Assembly: GCA_030426955.1 (NCBI GenBank)
Contig: JAUHXS010000003.1
Location: 124,001 to 188,000, forward strand
Reading direction: 5' to 3'
Length of the DNA stretch: 64,000 bases
Origin: Bacteroidia bacterium
GTDB taxonomy: Bacteria > Bacteroidota > Bacteroidia > Chitinophagales > JAUHXS01
A program made the translations under genes and the position numbers. This document shows positions 34,121 to 44,193 of the stretch, piece after piece. Below the pieces are notes generated by a model that searched no databases, was not told where the DNA came from, and saw nothing but the letters and a program-made list of their open reading frames with translations. The stretch's first letter is position 1; each line of letters begins with the position of its first letter.

Positions 34121-34804
34121 CTACTTTATTCTTTTTAGAAAACCGTTTGGATGCAGCGTCAAAAAAAACTTTTCCATAGACTTATCAATAATGAAATCAT
34201 CTCGTTTTTTAATAAACTCATGGACAGCATCCATTGGTCCATCTCCCCATGATGGCAAGACTGGATTCCCTCCTAGGCAGGTATCTTCAACCACCATGTA
34301 CCAATCTTTTGGCACTAGGTCTGCATAAGCATCCATTTCATCTAAAACGTGCTGTTTCCTATGGGTCGAATCGAGAATGACTAAGCACTTTCCATCTTTC
34401 ACAAGATCTTTTACTCGCTGTATAATTTCAGGATGTGCAGAACCCTTCTTGTCTACGATTTTTGTAATTCTTTTATGTTCCACATCACAAGGATTAATAT
34501 CGACCGTTATAACCTCTCCTTTTCCAATTAAATCAAAGATAGAGGCGAAATAAAATGCCGAGCCTCCTTGAAATGTACCACACTCAATGATATAGTCTGG
34601 TTGAAACTTATAGATCATTTCTTGATATACCCAAAGGTCCGTGGGTGCTTTGAGTAATTGAGTTCCTAGCCAAGTAGTATTTTGCCAAGACTTACGTCCT
34701 TGATAATAATATGTTTTAGTAAAATTTTTGATATAAAAATCCTTAAATAAACCTGTTATTCTAGTATCCCAGGCATCTTTGTTAAATAGGTTTTTAAGAT
34801 TCAT
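34121..34804 (-). CDS. CmcI-family methyltransferase/hydroxylase-like protein
   Basis: 227 residues. Family blocks: YYYQGRKSWQNTTWLGTQLLK (about 32-52, key W and G), YIIECGTFQGGSAFYFASI (SAM site, about 71), VITVDINP and VILDSTHRKQHVLDEMDAY. In glycan loci these act as sugar O-methyltransferases, such as rhamnosyl O-methyltransferase. It overlaps the upstream gene by 11 bases. Confidence 0.85.
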   Translation of the reverse strand: MNLKNLFNKDAWDTRITGLFKDFYIKNFTKTYYYQGRKSWQNTTWLGTQLLKAPTDLWVYQEMIYKFQPDYIIECGTFQGGSAFYFASIFDLIGKGEVITVDINPCDVEHKRITKIVDKKGSAHPEIIQRVKDLVKDGKCLVILDSTHRKQHVLDEMDAYADLVPKDWYMVVEDTCLGGNPVLPSWGDGPMDAVHEFIKKRDDFIIDKSMEKFFLTLHPNGFLKRIK

Positions 34805-35864
34805 TAATATATTGTTCTATTAGTTTAAGGTTCTTTTCGTAAGAAAACTGTTTTGCAAAATTGATACGTTCTTTAACAATAAGGTCTAATTCCTTTTTAT
34901 TCAGTGCTTCATTGACAAAGTTGATAAATTCTTCTTGAGATTGAGCCATATAGACCAATTTTTTCCGATCTATAGTGTCGTGGCTTGACAGATATGTAGT
35001 TATAACAGGCTTTCCTTGAATTAGATATTGTAATATTTTTAATGAGTCTAATTGATTGCCTCTTTGATTTTGCTTGTACAGGCACAGACAAATCTTAGAT
35101 TTTGTAATATATTTTTCTAGTTCTGTATAGGATTTATTGCCAGTAAATTCCACGTTTGGGAGTTGCTTTAATTGATGTATAAGTTTTAAGTTTTTCGCTG
35201 AAATAGCCTTTATTGGACCAACCAGTTTGAAAAGCTCATCTACATGGCTTTTTGCCAATTTATAAACAGTATTAAAATCTACACGATCACTTAATGTCCC
35301 CGCAAGTAGAATAAATTCACTTGTATTTTTAAGATTTTTAAATGGCGTAGAAACACCATGCGAAACGACAAAAGATTTGTTGCGAAGATCGAGCTCTTGT
35401 TTTAATGCTTCAGAGACTGTTAAAACAAGATCAACATTTTGAATAAGTATATTTTCTCTCTTATTTTTATAGTCATCCATCTTATGATATAATGACAGTC
35501 TAGGTTCGAAAAGCCGCGGATTGAAAAATCTATATGGGTCAAAGCTCCATATTATATCTAGCTTTATTTTTAAGAATCTTTTTATTCTCGAAGCTATTAT
35601 TCGTTCATTGATTTTAAATAGTAAATCACTTTTACCAGTTAGTGGAAGGCAATTGGTATAATCTACTGAAGATAGGCTACTATTAATTTTTTTTAATGTG
35701 AACTTTTCCGCGAATAAAGATCTTAAGCTCCAACGGGGAGCAGGATTTAAAAAATAAACTGTATTGCTCTTTGACAGTGTGAGTGCATAATGATGTTTTG
35801 AGTACCAGATACCATCCCAAGGCTCATTAGAAATGATCAAAATATGTTGATCTACTAGTTTCAT
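34794..35864 (-). CDS. Glycosyltransferase, GT-B type
   Basis: 356 residues. N-terminal HILIISNEPWDGIWYSKHHY and YFLNPAPRW resemble the TuaH-like GT-B group. The middle has IIWSFDPYRFF, and the donor half has FILLAGTLSDRVDFN, SKICLCLYKQNQRGN and LQYLIQGKPVITTYLSS (about 287-303). It shares a 4-base overlap with the gene before it and an 11-base overlap with the CmcI-like gene after it. Confidence 0.78.
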   Translation of the reverse strand: MKLVDQHILIISNEPWDGIWYSKHHYALTLSKSNTVYFLNPAPRWSLRSLFAEKFTLKKINSSLSSVDYTNCLPLTGKSDLLFKINERIIASRIKRFLKIKLDIIWSFDPYRFFNPRLFEPRLSLYHKMDDYKNKRENILIQNVDLVLTVSEALKQELDLRNKSFVVSHGVSTPFKNLKNTSEFILLAGTLSDRVDFNTVYKLAKSHVDELFKLVGPIKAISAKNLKLIHQLKQLPNVEFTGNKSYTELEKYITKSKICLCLYKQNQRGNQLDSLKILQYLIQGKPVITTYLSSHDTIDRKKLVYMAQSQEEFINFVNEALNKKELDLIVKERINFAKQFSYEKNLKLIEQYINES

Positions 35865-36979
35865 AAACAGTTTTTATATAGGCTCTCAACTTTTTTCAGA
35901 GAAACATTAAGATCTGCATTTTCTAGGGCAGCTTTAAAAGCTTTGTCTATTTTTGAAGAGGACTTGCTCTGCTCAATAGCTTGTCTCATCATGTTAGCTA
36001 TACTTGATTTAGTCTCTCCCTCTATTTGCCAAATGGTGTCTTTATTGAACAAGTCTGAGTCATAATTTCCCTTATTCATTACAATAGGTTTTTTTAGAAT
36101 CATTGCTTCAACAAGAGAAACTGGCGTGCCGTCAGATTTTGGAATGCTTACAACAATAGTCGTGTCCTTATAGACTTGAATCATTTCATTTTGGGAAAGC
36201 TTAGGTAAGATTTTTACTTGGGTAGTTAATGTTAGTTTTTCGATCTTTTCCTTAACAAGTGCTAAGTAATTATTATCACAGGGGTATGAAGCCAAGAAAA
36301 GATTTAGATTCTGATTGAAATCTTTAACAATAATGTTGAATGCTTCTATTATTTCTAGTGTTCTGTAATTGGGAGCAATGCCTCTTAGTGAAAAGATGAC
36401 ATTTTCTTTTACTTTATTAGAGGAGTTCTCATATTTATGAAGAAAATATTCCGAGTCTACACCTGTTCTTATTAACCTTAACTTTTGAGGTTTTTTGATG
36501 AAATCTGTTATTACTTTTTGCTGTCTTTCTGAGGTTGATGTTATAAATTTTGCATTATTGAGGGCAGACTCTATTTTTCTTTTATAAATAGTATATGGAA
36601 TGAAATACCTTAAGCTAGGCTGTCGAAAGTTTTGGTAATCAATAAGTATATCCGATCCTCGAGTAGTGACAATATGGTTCTTGAATTTTATTTCACTCGC
36701 CCAAAGTGCATTAGGGTAAGCATACATGCTATGAATAATGCTGATATTGTATTCTTCAATTATAGCTTTAATCTTTTTGATTAACTTCTTTTTTTTAAAT
36801 GGATTTCTATATGGAAACACTCCAGGTAAAAATGGGAATACAGGAATCTTTGCCTCTAAACTCGATTCTAAATCTTTTTGAAGGCTAGACAAAACAATGA
36901 CGTTATTTGCTTTTGCAAAATGATTGATCCATTTGGCGTCATGTACAGAGTTGGGATTGGCTATGTAGGCGATATTCAT
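35861..36979 (-). CDS. GT4 family glycosyltransferase
   Basis: 372 residues. N-terminal NIAYIANPNSVHDAKWINHF, then HSMYAYPNALWASEIKF, RTGVDSEYFLHKY, and donor site SIPKSDGTPVSLVEAMILKKPIVMN (about 277-301, with the E of SLVEAM). Acts in glycan assembly. It overlaps genes on both sides by 4 bases. Confidence 0.85.
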   Translation of the reverse strand: MNIAYIANPNSVHDAKWINHFAKANNVIVLSSLQKDLESSLEAKIPVFPFLPGVFPYRNPFKKKKLIKKIKAIIEEYNISIIHSMYAYPNALWASEIKFKNHIVTTRGSDILIDYQNFRQPSLRYFIPYTIYKRKIESALNNAKFITSTSERQQKVITDFIKKPQKLRLIRTGVDSEYFLHKYENSSNKVKENVIFSLRGIAPNYRTLEIIEAFNIIVKDFNQNLNLFLASYPCDNNYLALVKEKIEKLTLTTQVKILPKLSQNEMIQVYKDTTIVVSIPKSDGTPVSLVEAMILKKPIVMNKGNYDSDLFNKDTIWQIEGETKSSIANMMRQAIEQSKSSSKIDKAFKAALENADLNVSLKKVESLYKNCL

Positions 36980-38838
36980 AAACGAATGTTAACTTTGTCT
37001 AGCCAAATTTCCAAACAAATGAGTGTCCAAATTCTATTGGTATGGTCTGCTCTCTCATTAATATGATCATCAAACAATTGATCGATATATTTACGATTAA
37101 AAACTCCTGAGTTAGAAAGACTACCACTAAGTATAATTTCTTTAGCCCAGTCTTTTAGCTCACTTCTTAGCCAATGGGTAATTGGTATTCCAAACCCTTG
37201 CTTTTTTCTTTTTGAAAAATCTGAGCTTATATATTTATTTCCAAGGTTTTTGAGCAAATATTTTGGAGTGCCATTTTTATTGATTAAACTGTTATCTAGT
37301 TGACTAACATATTCAACTAAAGATTTATCCAAAAAAGGAGAGCGTACCTCTAAAGAATTAATCATAGAGGATCTGTCTACCTTAACTAAATAGTCATTGA
37401 GTAGCCGAGTTTGGAATGAGCTTCTAAAAAGAGTATCAGAATAATTATCTGACCATTCTGTATCCCATATTTTTTGAAGATGCTCAAAAGCAAAATGGGG
37501 GACTCTCTGTTCAAATGCTTTTGAATAAAGCTTGTTCTTATGATCCTCAGAAAATCCCATTTGTCTGTATAATTTCTTGGCACCACTCCATTGTAGATAA
37601 CTAAATAAATGGCTATATTTTCTACTCTTTATTCCTAATTTGCTTGCCAGATTGACAAGCTCTCTAGAACTTTTTGAGGGATAGTCATTTGTAAACTGAT
37701 CTAGCTCATAAGTCCACCCATATTCGTAATAGCCCCCAAATACTTCATCCCCACCATCACCTGAAAGTGCCACTTTGAATTCATTGGACATTTGCTTGGT
37801 AATATAATATGAGGGGATCAAACTGGAATCTGCAAAGGGTTCTCCCAAATAGTTAATTAGCTCAGGTAAAGTTTTTACGATGTCTGGTTTAATTTGAATG
37901 TTCTTATGGTTTGTATTGTATTTAGCAGCGAGGTCTGTAGCTAGCTTAGTTTCATCTGTATCATCACCAAAGCCCACTGTATAGGTTGTAATTGGAGAGG
38001 TTGTACTAGTTGAGGCTAAGGCTGCTATAAGACCAGAATCTGCACCAGAACTGAGAAAGTAGCCAATAGGGACATCTCCTACTTGTCTCTTATTTATTGC
38101 CTGCTTTAATAGATCCTCTATGTTGGACAGGGCTTCCTCCTCATTAATTTTGTTCGTTTTACCTTTTGGAATATTCCAATACTTACCTGAGGAAAAATTT
38201 CCAGTGCTAATATCAAATTCAATAAATGAGGAGCCTTCGACTTGATTGATTTTTTCCCATATCGTTTTAGGCTGGGGAGAGGTTAGCTCTGTGAGATAGT
38301 AATCTAGTGACTCATAATCAATTTCAGTGGTTTTGGAAATAGATTGAACCGCTCTTATATCAGAGGAAAATACAATATGACTTTTATCTTTATAGTAATA
38401 AAGAGGTTTTTTGCCAAAGATATCTCTAGCTAGAATCAATTTATTTTCTAGTTTATCATAAATTGCCATAGCTATCATCCCCTCAGCTTTCTGCAATAAT
38501 TTTTTGATTCCCCATTTTTCATATCCATATAGCAACACTTCAGTATCTGAATGTGTTTTGAATTTAAATTCATCTTGTAGGAGTTCCTTTTTTAAATCTT
38601 TAAAATTGTATATCTCTCCATTAAAGCAAATTACAGCTCTGTTTGATTCCATAGGCTGATTGGCACTATCTGATAAGTCAATAATAGATAATCTGGAATG
38701 GGCTAATCCAACATTTTTATTTATATAAAAGCCTTTATGATCAGGTCCCCTCTCTCCCAGAAAGTTAGTCATTCGGACTAAAGACTCCTTAGTAACTATT
38801 TGATCTTTAAGGTAAATAATGCCAGCTATCCCACACAT
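36976..38838 (-). CDS. asnB: Asparagine synthase-like glutamine amidotransferase
   Basis: 620 residues, full length for AsnB. The N-terminal Ntn hydrolase starts MCGIAGII with catalytic Cys2 and has SRLSIIDLS and AVICFNGEIYNFK. The C-terminal synthetase has the PP-loop YFLSSGADSGLIAA (about 258) and LSGDGGDEVFGGY (about 353). In sugar loci such enzymes often amidate uronic acids rather than make free Asn. This role is inferred from context. Confidence 0.92.
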   Translation of the reverse strand: MCGIAGIIYLKDQIVTKESLVRMTNFLGERGPDHKGFYINKNVGLAHSRLSIIDLSDSANQPMESNRAVICFNGEIYNFKDLKKELLQDEFKFKTHSDTEVLLYGYEKWGIKKLLQKAEGMIAMAIYDKLENKLILARDIFGKKPLYYYKDKSHIVFSSDIRAVQSISKTTEIDYESLDYYLTELTSPQPKTIWEKINQVEGSSFIEFDISTGNFSSGKYWNIPKGKTNKINEEEALSNIEDLLKQAINKRQVGDVPIGYFLSSGADSGLIAALASTSTTSPITTYTVGFGDDTDETKLATDLAAKYNTNHKNIQIKPDIVKTLPELINYLGEPFADSSLIPSYYITKQMSNEFKVALSGDGGDEVFGGYYEYGWTYELDQFTNDYPSKSSRELVNLASKLGIKSRKYSHLFSYLQWSGAKKLYRQMGFSEDHKNKLYSKAFEQRVPHFAFEHLQKIWDTEWSDNYSDTLFRSSFQTRLLNDYLVKVDRSSMINSLEVRSPFLDKSLVEYVSQLDNSLINKNGTPKYLLKNLGNKYISSDFSKRKKQGFGIPITHWLRSELKDWAKEIILSGSLSNSGVFNRKYIDQLFDDHINERADHTNRIWTLICLEIWLDKVNIRL

Positions 38839-38853
38839 AATATGGATTATACT

Positions 38854-39837
38854 TTATTTGAAGAGAATGCTTAGAAGGTACTTATAATTAATAAAATTAA
38901 AAGGGTTTTTTACAATGGCTTGAAACGCAGCGTAGCTTGCTAACTTTTTAAGTCCAAAATAATTAAAGTAGCTAGCCTGATCTCTAAAGCTAGCTGAAGC
39001 GTCTTTTAAATAGTTCTGATAAAAATTTAAAAGGAACTTCTCTAATAGTGAGATATCAATTGGGGTGTTTATTGCCAGAGGGCTAAGTAGTTCTTTATTA
39101 TCGACTGTTTGACTTAATTTTTGTTGAAAATCAGATTTTATAGAAAGTTGATGCATTAACTCAACGTGAAGCGCTCTTCTTTCTTTCTCAAACTTAGAAA
39201 GTTGACTCACCGTTTTGCTGTTTATGTGCATCTCTGCATTTACAAGTACCTTATCTGAGGTTGTTATGTACTTTATTCCAAATAAAGTTAAAAATCGTAT
39301 GTACCACTCAAAGTCCATACAATAGTGCAACTTTTCATTTAATCTACCCATTTGTTCTATGGCTTTCATTGATATAAATGTAGCAGGTTGAAAAAAGGGT
39401 GGACGAACAATATATTGCTCTAAGTTAGGAGTATTATGTTCTGGGATTAATCGTTCGGTATATCGAGAAAATTTTCTGGCTTTACCACTTAACATTAAGG
39501 TTTGGGAGTTTCTTTGAAAGGTATTTCCCACTTCAGTTAGAATATCTTTTTCAAAATAGTCGTCAGAGTTTAGCCAATTAAATATATCTCCAGAACATTT
39601 ATGCAGACCTTTATTTATCGCATGACTTTGTCCATTGTCTTTTTCACTAACCCAATAAGTTAGATGTTTTTCATGCTTTTTAATTATCTCTATAGAGTTA
39701 TCTGTACTACCTCCGTCGATAATAATATATTCCAAATTGGGATATTCTTGACTAAGAACAGAGTCTATGGTTCTCTCTATATATGCTCCTTGATTATAAG
39801 AGGGTGTAACGATGGATATTTTGGGAGATCTGCTCAT
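38854..39837 (-). CDS. GT2 family glycosyltransferase
   Basis: 327 residues. N-terminal ISIVTPSYNQGAYIERTIDS, IDGGSTDNSIEII (about 39-51) and WLNSDDYFEKDIL (metal site, about 88). The C-terminal 100 residues are helical and of unclear use. It is 6 bases after the GT4 gene and 15 bases before asnB. Confidence 0.9.
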   Translation of the reverse strand: MSRSPKISIVTPSYNQGAYIERTIDSVLSQEYPNLEYIIIDGGSTDNSIEIIKKHEKHLTYWVSEKDNGQSHAINKGLHKCSGDIFNWLNSDDYFEKDILTEVGNTFQRNSQTLMLSGKARKFSRYTERLIPEHNTPNLEQYIVRPPFFQPATFISMKAIEQMGRLNEKLHYCMDFEWYIRFLTLFGIKYITTSDKVLVNAEMHINSKTVSQLSKFEKERRALHVELMHQLSIKSDFQQKLSQTVDNKELLSPLAINTPIDISLLEKFLLNFYQNYLKDASASFRDQASYFNYFGLKKLASYAAFQAIVKNPFNFINYKYLLSILFK

Positions 39838-39843
39838 ATTCGT

Positions 39844-41043
39844 CTAATACATTTCTTTCTCAATCTTGCTAAACGCATTCTCCAGTGCCTCTGTAGCCTT
39901 TTTATGATTAAACTTGCTAGAGAGCTTAACCTTTTTTGCATTTTTTATTAAAGAAACCTGTAAATTTTTATTAGCTATCAATTGAAACATCTTTTCTGCA
40001 ATGTCTAAATGATTACTAGGGTCAAAATACAAAGCTGCATCTTGAGCCATCTCTCTATGACCACTTAGGTCTGAGCAAATAATTGGGCATTCAGCCTCTA
40101 GTGCCTCTAAGATAGGTAAGTTTGTGGGGCCCAGGTAAGTTGGCATAACCAATGCAAGTGCATTTTGATACAATCCTATTATATCCTCTCTATTAATAAA
40201 ATCAGTTAAAATGATTTCATCTTGTAATTTCAACGTGGCTATTTTATCTTTTATTTTTTGCACATTTCCTTTATCAGAACCAGATAAAACCAGTTTTATA
40301 CCACTTAGTTTATTCTGTCCATAAAGTAAGTTATATGCATCAATCAAATTTTCATGGTTCTTGTGTGGCCAAAATTGAGCAGGATAAAACAAATATTTAT
40401 GCTCAACAATTGTGTAGTTGTTAATACCTCTTCTTAAAAGCCACTCATCAGGATCAATAAAAAATGGTATAACAAATATTTTATCTTCAGGATAGCTGAG
40501 ATATTTAATCATCTCATCCTTCCCAGCATCTGACTCAACAAAAACTGCTGAAGAACTGAATATGGTTTTTGAATACCAATGAACTCTTTTTTCTTGAACA
40601 GCTTCTACTTTGATCTCGGGAAAATTCTTTATTGTGATGTGCCCCAAATCCCAGTTTGTTGAAATAAAAGGCATCGAAGGTTCTAAGCATTCCATTTGAC
40701 CAGTGTAATAGACTAAATCTATTTTATTCTTTTTAATAAGAGATATAAAAACATCTCGATTTTTTTTGACGACTATGGGCTGTGTCCATCTTCTTAAAAT
40801 AGGAATGTAAATGCAATTTTTGAGTAGTTTAAGGAATAAAGGCTCATATTCTGATATACATAAGCTTTGGGCAGTAGGGAAAGTTTCTTTTAAGGAACCT
40901 TCTTCTTTTCTGTTTTCAGAAATTAGAAAAAAATCATGAGGAATGTTACTTTTTAGAAGTTGTGTTAGGATGGTCTTTTTATAGTAGTAAGCTCCCCCGA
41001 TTCTAGGATCTTTCGGTATCGAAAATGGAATAGCAATCCTCAT
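39844..41043 (-). CDS. GT4 family glycosyltransferase
   Basis: 399 residues. Donor domain with KYLFYPAQFWPHKNHENLI (about 229, key YPAQFWPHKN), GSDKGN, and the E-x7-E segment TNLPILEALEAECPIICSDL (about 314-333) followed by GHREMAQDAALYFDP. Similar to mannosyltransferases of O-antigen loci. It overlaps the SAM methyltransferase gene upstream by 4 bases. Confidence 0.92.
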   Translation of the reverse strand: MRIAIPFSIPKDPRIGGAYYYKKTILTQLLKSNIPHDFFLISENRKEEGSLKETFPTAQSLCISEYEPLFLKLLKNCIYIPILRRWTQPIVVKKNRDVFISLIKKNKIDLVYYTGQMECLEPSMPFISTNWDLGHITIKNFPEIKVEAVQEKRVHWYSKTIFSSSAVFVESDAGKDEMIKYLSYPEDKIFVIPFFIDPDEWLLRRGINNYTIVEHKYLFYPAQFWPHKNHENLIDAYNLLYGQNKLSGIKLVLSGSDKGNVQKIKDKIATLKLQDEIILTDFINREDIIGLYQNALALVMPTYLGPTNLPILEALEAECPIICSDLSGHREMAQDAALYFDPSNHLDIAEKMFQLIANKNLQVSLIKNAKKVKLSSKFNHKKATEALENAFSKIEKEMY

Positions 41044-41795
41044 TTACACGCTAAAATACAAATATACCAGTTATCGTCAGATGGGCTTCCATCTAGTTGC
41101 ATCCAAGGAAGAGCCTTTAATATTTTCAAACCATTCATCTGGAGCATTTTTTCTAATTCTGGCATGAAAAAATACCTCATGGTATGTGTTTCCTCAAATG
41201 TCTCAACTACTTGTTCCTTCTGGTTAATCTCAAATTCAAACTTTACTTTAACTATGTTCTCTTCAGATATATGCTTTGGGTAAGAAGTTCTTTTAATATA
41301 CCCATTAGTTAGCGGCACAGTTTTACTTCTTGAATAAGGCTCATCCTTTAACACTGCAGGACCGTACCAAAAGTCAAAAACAAATATTCCATCGTCATTT
41401 AAATGGTTTTGCACTTGATCAAAACAAGCGCAAATTTGTTCGTCAGTAGTTTGGTAACTCATGACGTGAAATAGAGAAACGATTGAATCAAACTTGTTTT
41501 TTGTTTTTATATTAGAAACATCCCCAATTTCCCAAGTTAGGCTAGGATTATTGGAGTAAGAATTTTTTGCAATTTCAATCATTGTCTTTGAGGAGTCGAT
41601 GCCATGAACATTTATTCCCAACTTAGAAAATTCATGGGCATGTTTTCCTGTTCCACAGCCCAAGTCCAATATCCCTTTTGGGACTAAATTGCTATATTTT
41701 TCAATGATCTCCTTTACATATAATGCCTCTTTATCATAACTTTTATCGTTATAAAATAAGTCATAATACTCAGGATATTTATCAAAAATAGCCAT
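41040..41795 (-). CDS. Class I SAM-dependent methyltransferase
   Basis: 251 residues. SAM motif GILDLGCGTGKHAHEFSKLG (about 40-59), the acidic ribose-binding GIDSSKTMI (about 64), then FDSIVSLFHVMSY. Typical of small-molecule or sugar methyltransferases near DegT genes, such as N-methyltransferases acting on amino sugars. It starts 1 base after the aminotransferase stop. Confidence 0.85.
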   Translation of the reverse strand: MAIFDKYPEYYDLFYNDKSYDKEALYVKEIIEKYSNLVPKGILDLGCGTGKHAHEFSKLGINVHGIDSSKTMIEIAKNSYSNNPSLTWEIGDVSNIKTKNKFDSIVSLFHVMSYQTTDEQICACFDQVQNHLNDDGIFVFDFWYGPAVLKDEPYSRSKTVPLTNGYIKRTSYPKHISEENIVKVKFEFEINQKEQVVETFEETHTMRYFFMPELEKMLQMNGLKILKALPWMQLDGSPSDDNWYICILACK

Positions 41796-41796
41796 G

Positions 41797-42930
41797 CTAA
41801 TTCAAAGACTCTATTAGAGCGTTTGTGATATATTTTATTTGTTCTTCTGAAAGACCAATGCCACTAGGCAAATAAAAGCCTCGCCTAGAAGCTTTGTCAG
41901 TATTAGGGAAATTATCAGAAGGCAATTTTTTTGTTGCTTTCAGTATGGCAGGTTGATTGTGCAGCCCAATAAAAAAAGGTCTTGTTCCAACACCTTTTTG
42001 GTGTAGTTTTTCACAAACTTCAGCTACTTTGTTTGAGTCATCCCTTAATTCAACACAATACATCCAATAAACAGATTCTGAATAGTTTTTGATAGGATGA
42101 AATTTTATCTTATCATGATTTTCTAGAAAAGTTCTATAAATTTCAGCTAGTGCTTTCTTCTTTAGAACAGTGTCATCAAGCTTTTCAAACTGAGCTAAGC
42201 CAATTGCCGCAGATATATTAGGCATCCTAAAATTATGCCCTAATTCTTCATGATAAAACCTTTTATTAGGCAAAAAACAAAGATTGCGGTACTCTTTAGC
42301 CCTATTTGAAAAAGTTTCATTTTCAGTAAATACCATTCCTCCTTCCCCTGAAGTTATCAACTTATTTGCGTAAAAAGATGTTACAGAAATGTCTCCTAGA
42401 CAACCACACTCTATCTTTTTATTTCTATCCTTAGAAAGGTATTGTGCTCCTTGCGATTCTGCAAAGTCTTCAACGACAATCAGGTTATATTTTTTTGCAA
42501 TTTTAAGTAATGGGTCATAATCAACAGGGCTACCATATATATCAACAGCCAAAATGGCTTTTGTTTTAGGAGATATTTTTTGCTCTACCTGACTTACATC
42601 CATATTCCAGTCCTCGGGATCTATATCCACAAAAACTGGGATTCCTCCAAGTCGTAATACGGCAATACCACATGAAATTATTGTAAAGCTCGGCATTATC
42701 ACTTCATCACCATTTGAGAGACCTATTGCATAGAATGCTGTTTCTAGTGCGGCAGTTCCTGTGTTAACGGCAATAGCATGTTTTATGCCAAGTCGCTTTG
42801 CAAAGGCATTTTCAAAACGATCTACAAACGGTCCATTCCCTGATATAAACGACGTATCTAAACACTCATTTACATATGACCTTTCGTTTCCGTAAAAAAA
42901 AGGCTCGCATACAGGAATAAATTCTGCCAT
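41797..42930 (-). CDS. DegT/DnrJ/EryC1 family sugar aminotransferase
   Basis: 377 residues, standard for the family. Conserved blocks are NTGTAALETAFYAIGLSNGDEV (PLP site, about 55-76, G and A key), VEDFAESQGAQY (about 152), and the PLP lysine in SFYANKLITSGEGGM (about 183-197). It transfers an amino group onto a keto nucleotide sugar. It shares a base with the cupin gene upstream, which may act on the same sugar. Confidence 0.93.
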   Translation of the reverse strand: MAEFIPVCEPFFYGNERSYVNECLDTSFISGNGPFVDRFENAFAKRLGIKHAIAVNTGTAALETAFYAIGLSNGDEVIMPSFTIISCGIAVLRLGGIPVFVDIDPEDWNMDVSQVEQKISPKTKAILAVDIYGSPVDYDPLLKIAKKYNLIVVEDFAESQGAQYLSKDRNKKIECGCLGDISVTSFYANKLITSGEGGMVFTENETFSNRAKEYRNLCFLPNKRFYHEELGHNFRMPNISAAIGLAQFEKLDDTVLKKKALAEIYRTFLENHDKIKFHPIKNYSESVYWMYCVELRDDSNKVAEVCEKLHQKGVGTRPFFIGLHNQPAILKATKKLPSDNFPNTDKASRRGFYLPSGIGLSEEQIKYITNALIESLN

Positions 42931-43325
42931 TAAAACCTTGTTTTGTCCTCATCTCCACAATAAGGCCCTTGTTTAACTTCTATAATTTCACTTTGCTCTA
43001 ACATTTCAAAACCATGTCCACCTTCAGCCAAAAGGATAGTGTCGCCCTCTTCTAATACTATTTGTTTGAAAAGTTCTTGTTCATTTGTGTAGAAATTAGC
43101 CTTTACCTTACCTGATTTAATAAATAAAACTTCTTGTGTTAGCGATACTTCTCTCTTCACTTTTTTGTGCTTATGGGCTGGAACAACATACCCCTTTGGT
43201 CGGTTCATATAGCCTAGCTGTTGCGAGAAATGGCTTGGCGTAAAAAATTCTATTCCATCTTTTTGATAAGAAGCTCTTATAACAACTGCATATAATTTTT
43301 CTTCTCTTGTAATTCTTTCAATCAT
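42930..43325 (-). CDS. Cupin-fold protein of the sugar pathway
   Basis: 131 residues. The cupin metal-type site is visible as PAHKHKKVKREV (about 49-60) with a later GGHGFEML (about 101). Such short cupins act as sugar isomerases, epimerases or accessory proteins beside DegT enzymes. Assignment to a specific reaction is not possible. It overlaps the FkbM-like gene by 8 bases. Confidence 0.75.
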   Translation of the reverse strand: MIERITREEKLYAVVIRASYQKDGIEFFTPSHFSQQLGYMNRPKGYVVPAHKHKKVKREVSLTQEVLFIKSGKVKANFYTNEQELFKQIVLEEGDTILLAEGGHGFEMLEQSEIIEVKQGPYCGDEDKTRF

Positions 43326-44193
43326 AATTAAAAAAAGCTTTTTCTTTGCTTATGATGTCTTCATATAGAAGGGTATCATTTTCATGAAAGACACAAATAT
43401 CATAATATAATTTCTCTTGTCCCCTCATATAATTGTCTAAATCCCGAATTAATTCTGTTTTGTTTAGAGCAAAACTGGTTAAAAGCTTTCCATAATTATC
43501 ATAGTAAATGACGTTATCATAGCCTATGCTATTTAATTTCTCAAGAAAAGCAACGCCATTAGTTTTATTTTGTCTCAAGTACTCTGAGTGATATTCAAAA
43601 AATAGAACAGGTTTTTGAGAGCAAATAAAGTTCCAACCACCTAGCATGACTAATACATCAAATCCATCTGTATCTACTTTCAATAATTTTGAAAGTTCAA
43701 AAGATTTATGCATTTTAATAATCCTATCTAGAGTGGTAATTTCTATTCTATTTTTTTCTCCTGTATATATTTTAGCAGTTCCCGAGTTATCCTCAACACT
43801 AGCATGAATTGCTTCATCATGCTGTCCAAGAAGTGCCCTGCATATTTCTACATTAGAAAACAAGTCTTTGTTTTTATTTAAAACCTCGTAAAAATTTTCA
43901 TCACCTTCTATTGCTAGTATTGGAAAATTACTCAAGCTCCGGACAAGTGCAATTGTATCTCCAACATTTGCGCCAACATCAATCATCGAAAATCCGTCAA
44001 TATGCTCCTTTAATATTGCCGCAATCCGGGGTAAGTTTCTTGAATAATATTTGTGTTGTGCTAAATATATTGGCAAACTGTGATTTTCTGGCATAAGAAT
44101 TTCAAACTTGCCTATCATAGTATTTACTAAACTGGGCGCTTTATCTTTTTGTTTTTCCGCACCTTTAAAAGAAGCGATGATCTTACTTATCAT
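43318..44193 (-). CDS. FkbM family methyltransferase
   Basis: 291 residues. SAM motif MIDVGANVGDTIALVRS (about 75-91), AIEGDENFYEVLNKN, and LLKVDTDGFDVLVMLGG (about 166), all typical of FkbM domains that methylate hydroxyls of sugars. It overlaps genes at both ends (11 and 8 bases), showing tight coupling. Confidence 0.88.
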   Translation of the reverse strand: MISKIIASFKGAEKQKDKAPSLVNTMIGKFEILMPENHSLPIYLAQHKYYSRNLPRIAAILKEHIDGFSMIDVGANVGDTIALVRSLSNFPILAIEGDENFYEVLNKNKDLFSNVEICRALLGQHDEAIHASVEDNSGTAKIYTGEKNRIEITTLDRIIKMHKSFELSKLLKVDTDGFDVLVMLGGWNFICSQKPVLFFEYHSEYLRQNKTNGVAFLEKLNSIGYDNVIYYDNYGKLLTSFALNKTELIRDLDNYMRGQEKLYYDICVFHENDTLLYEDIISKEKAFFNYD

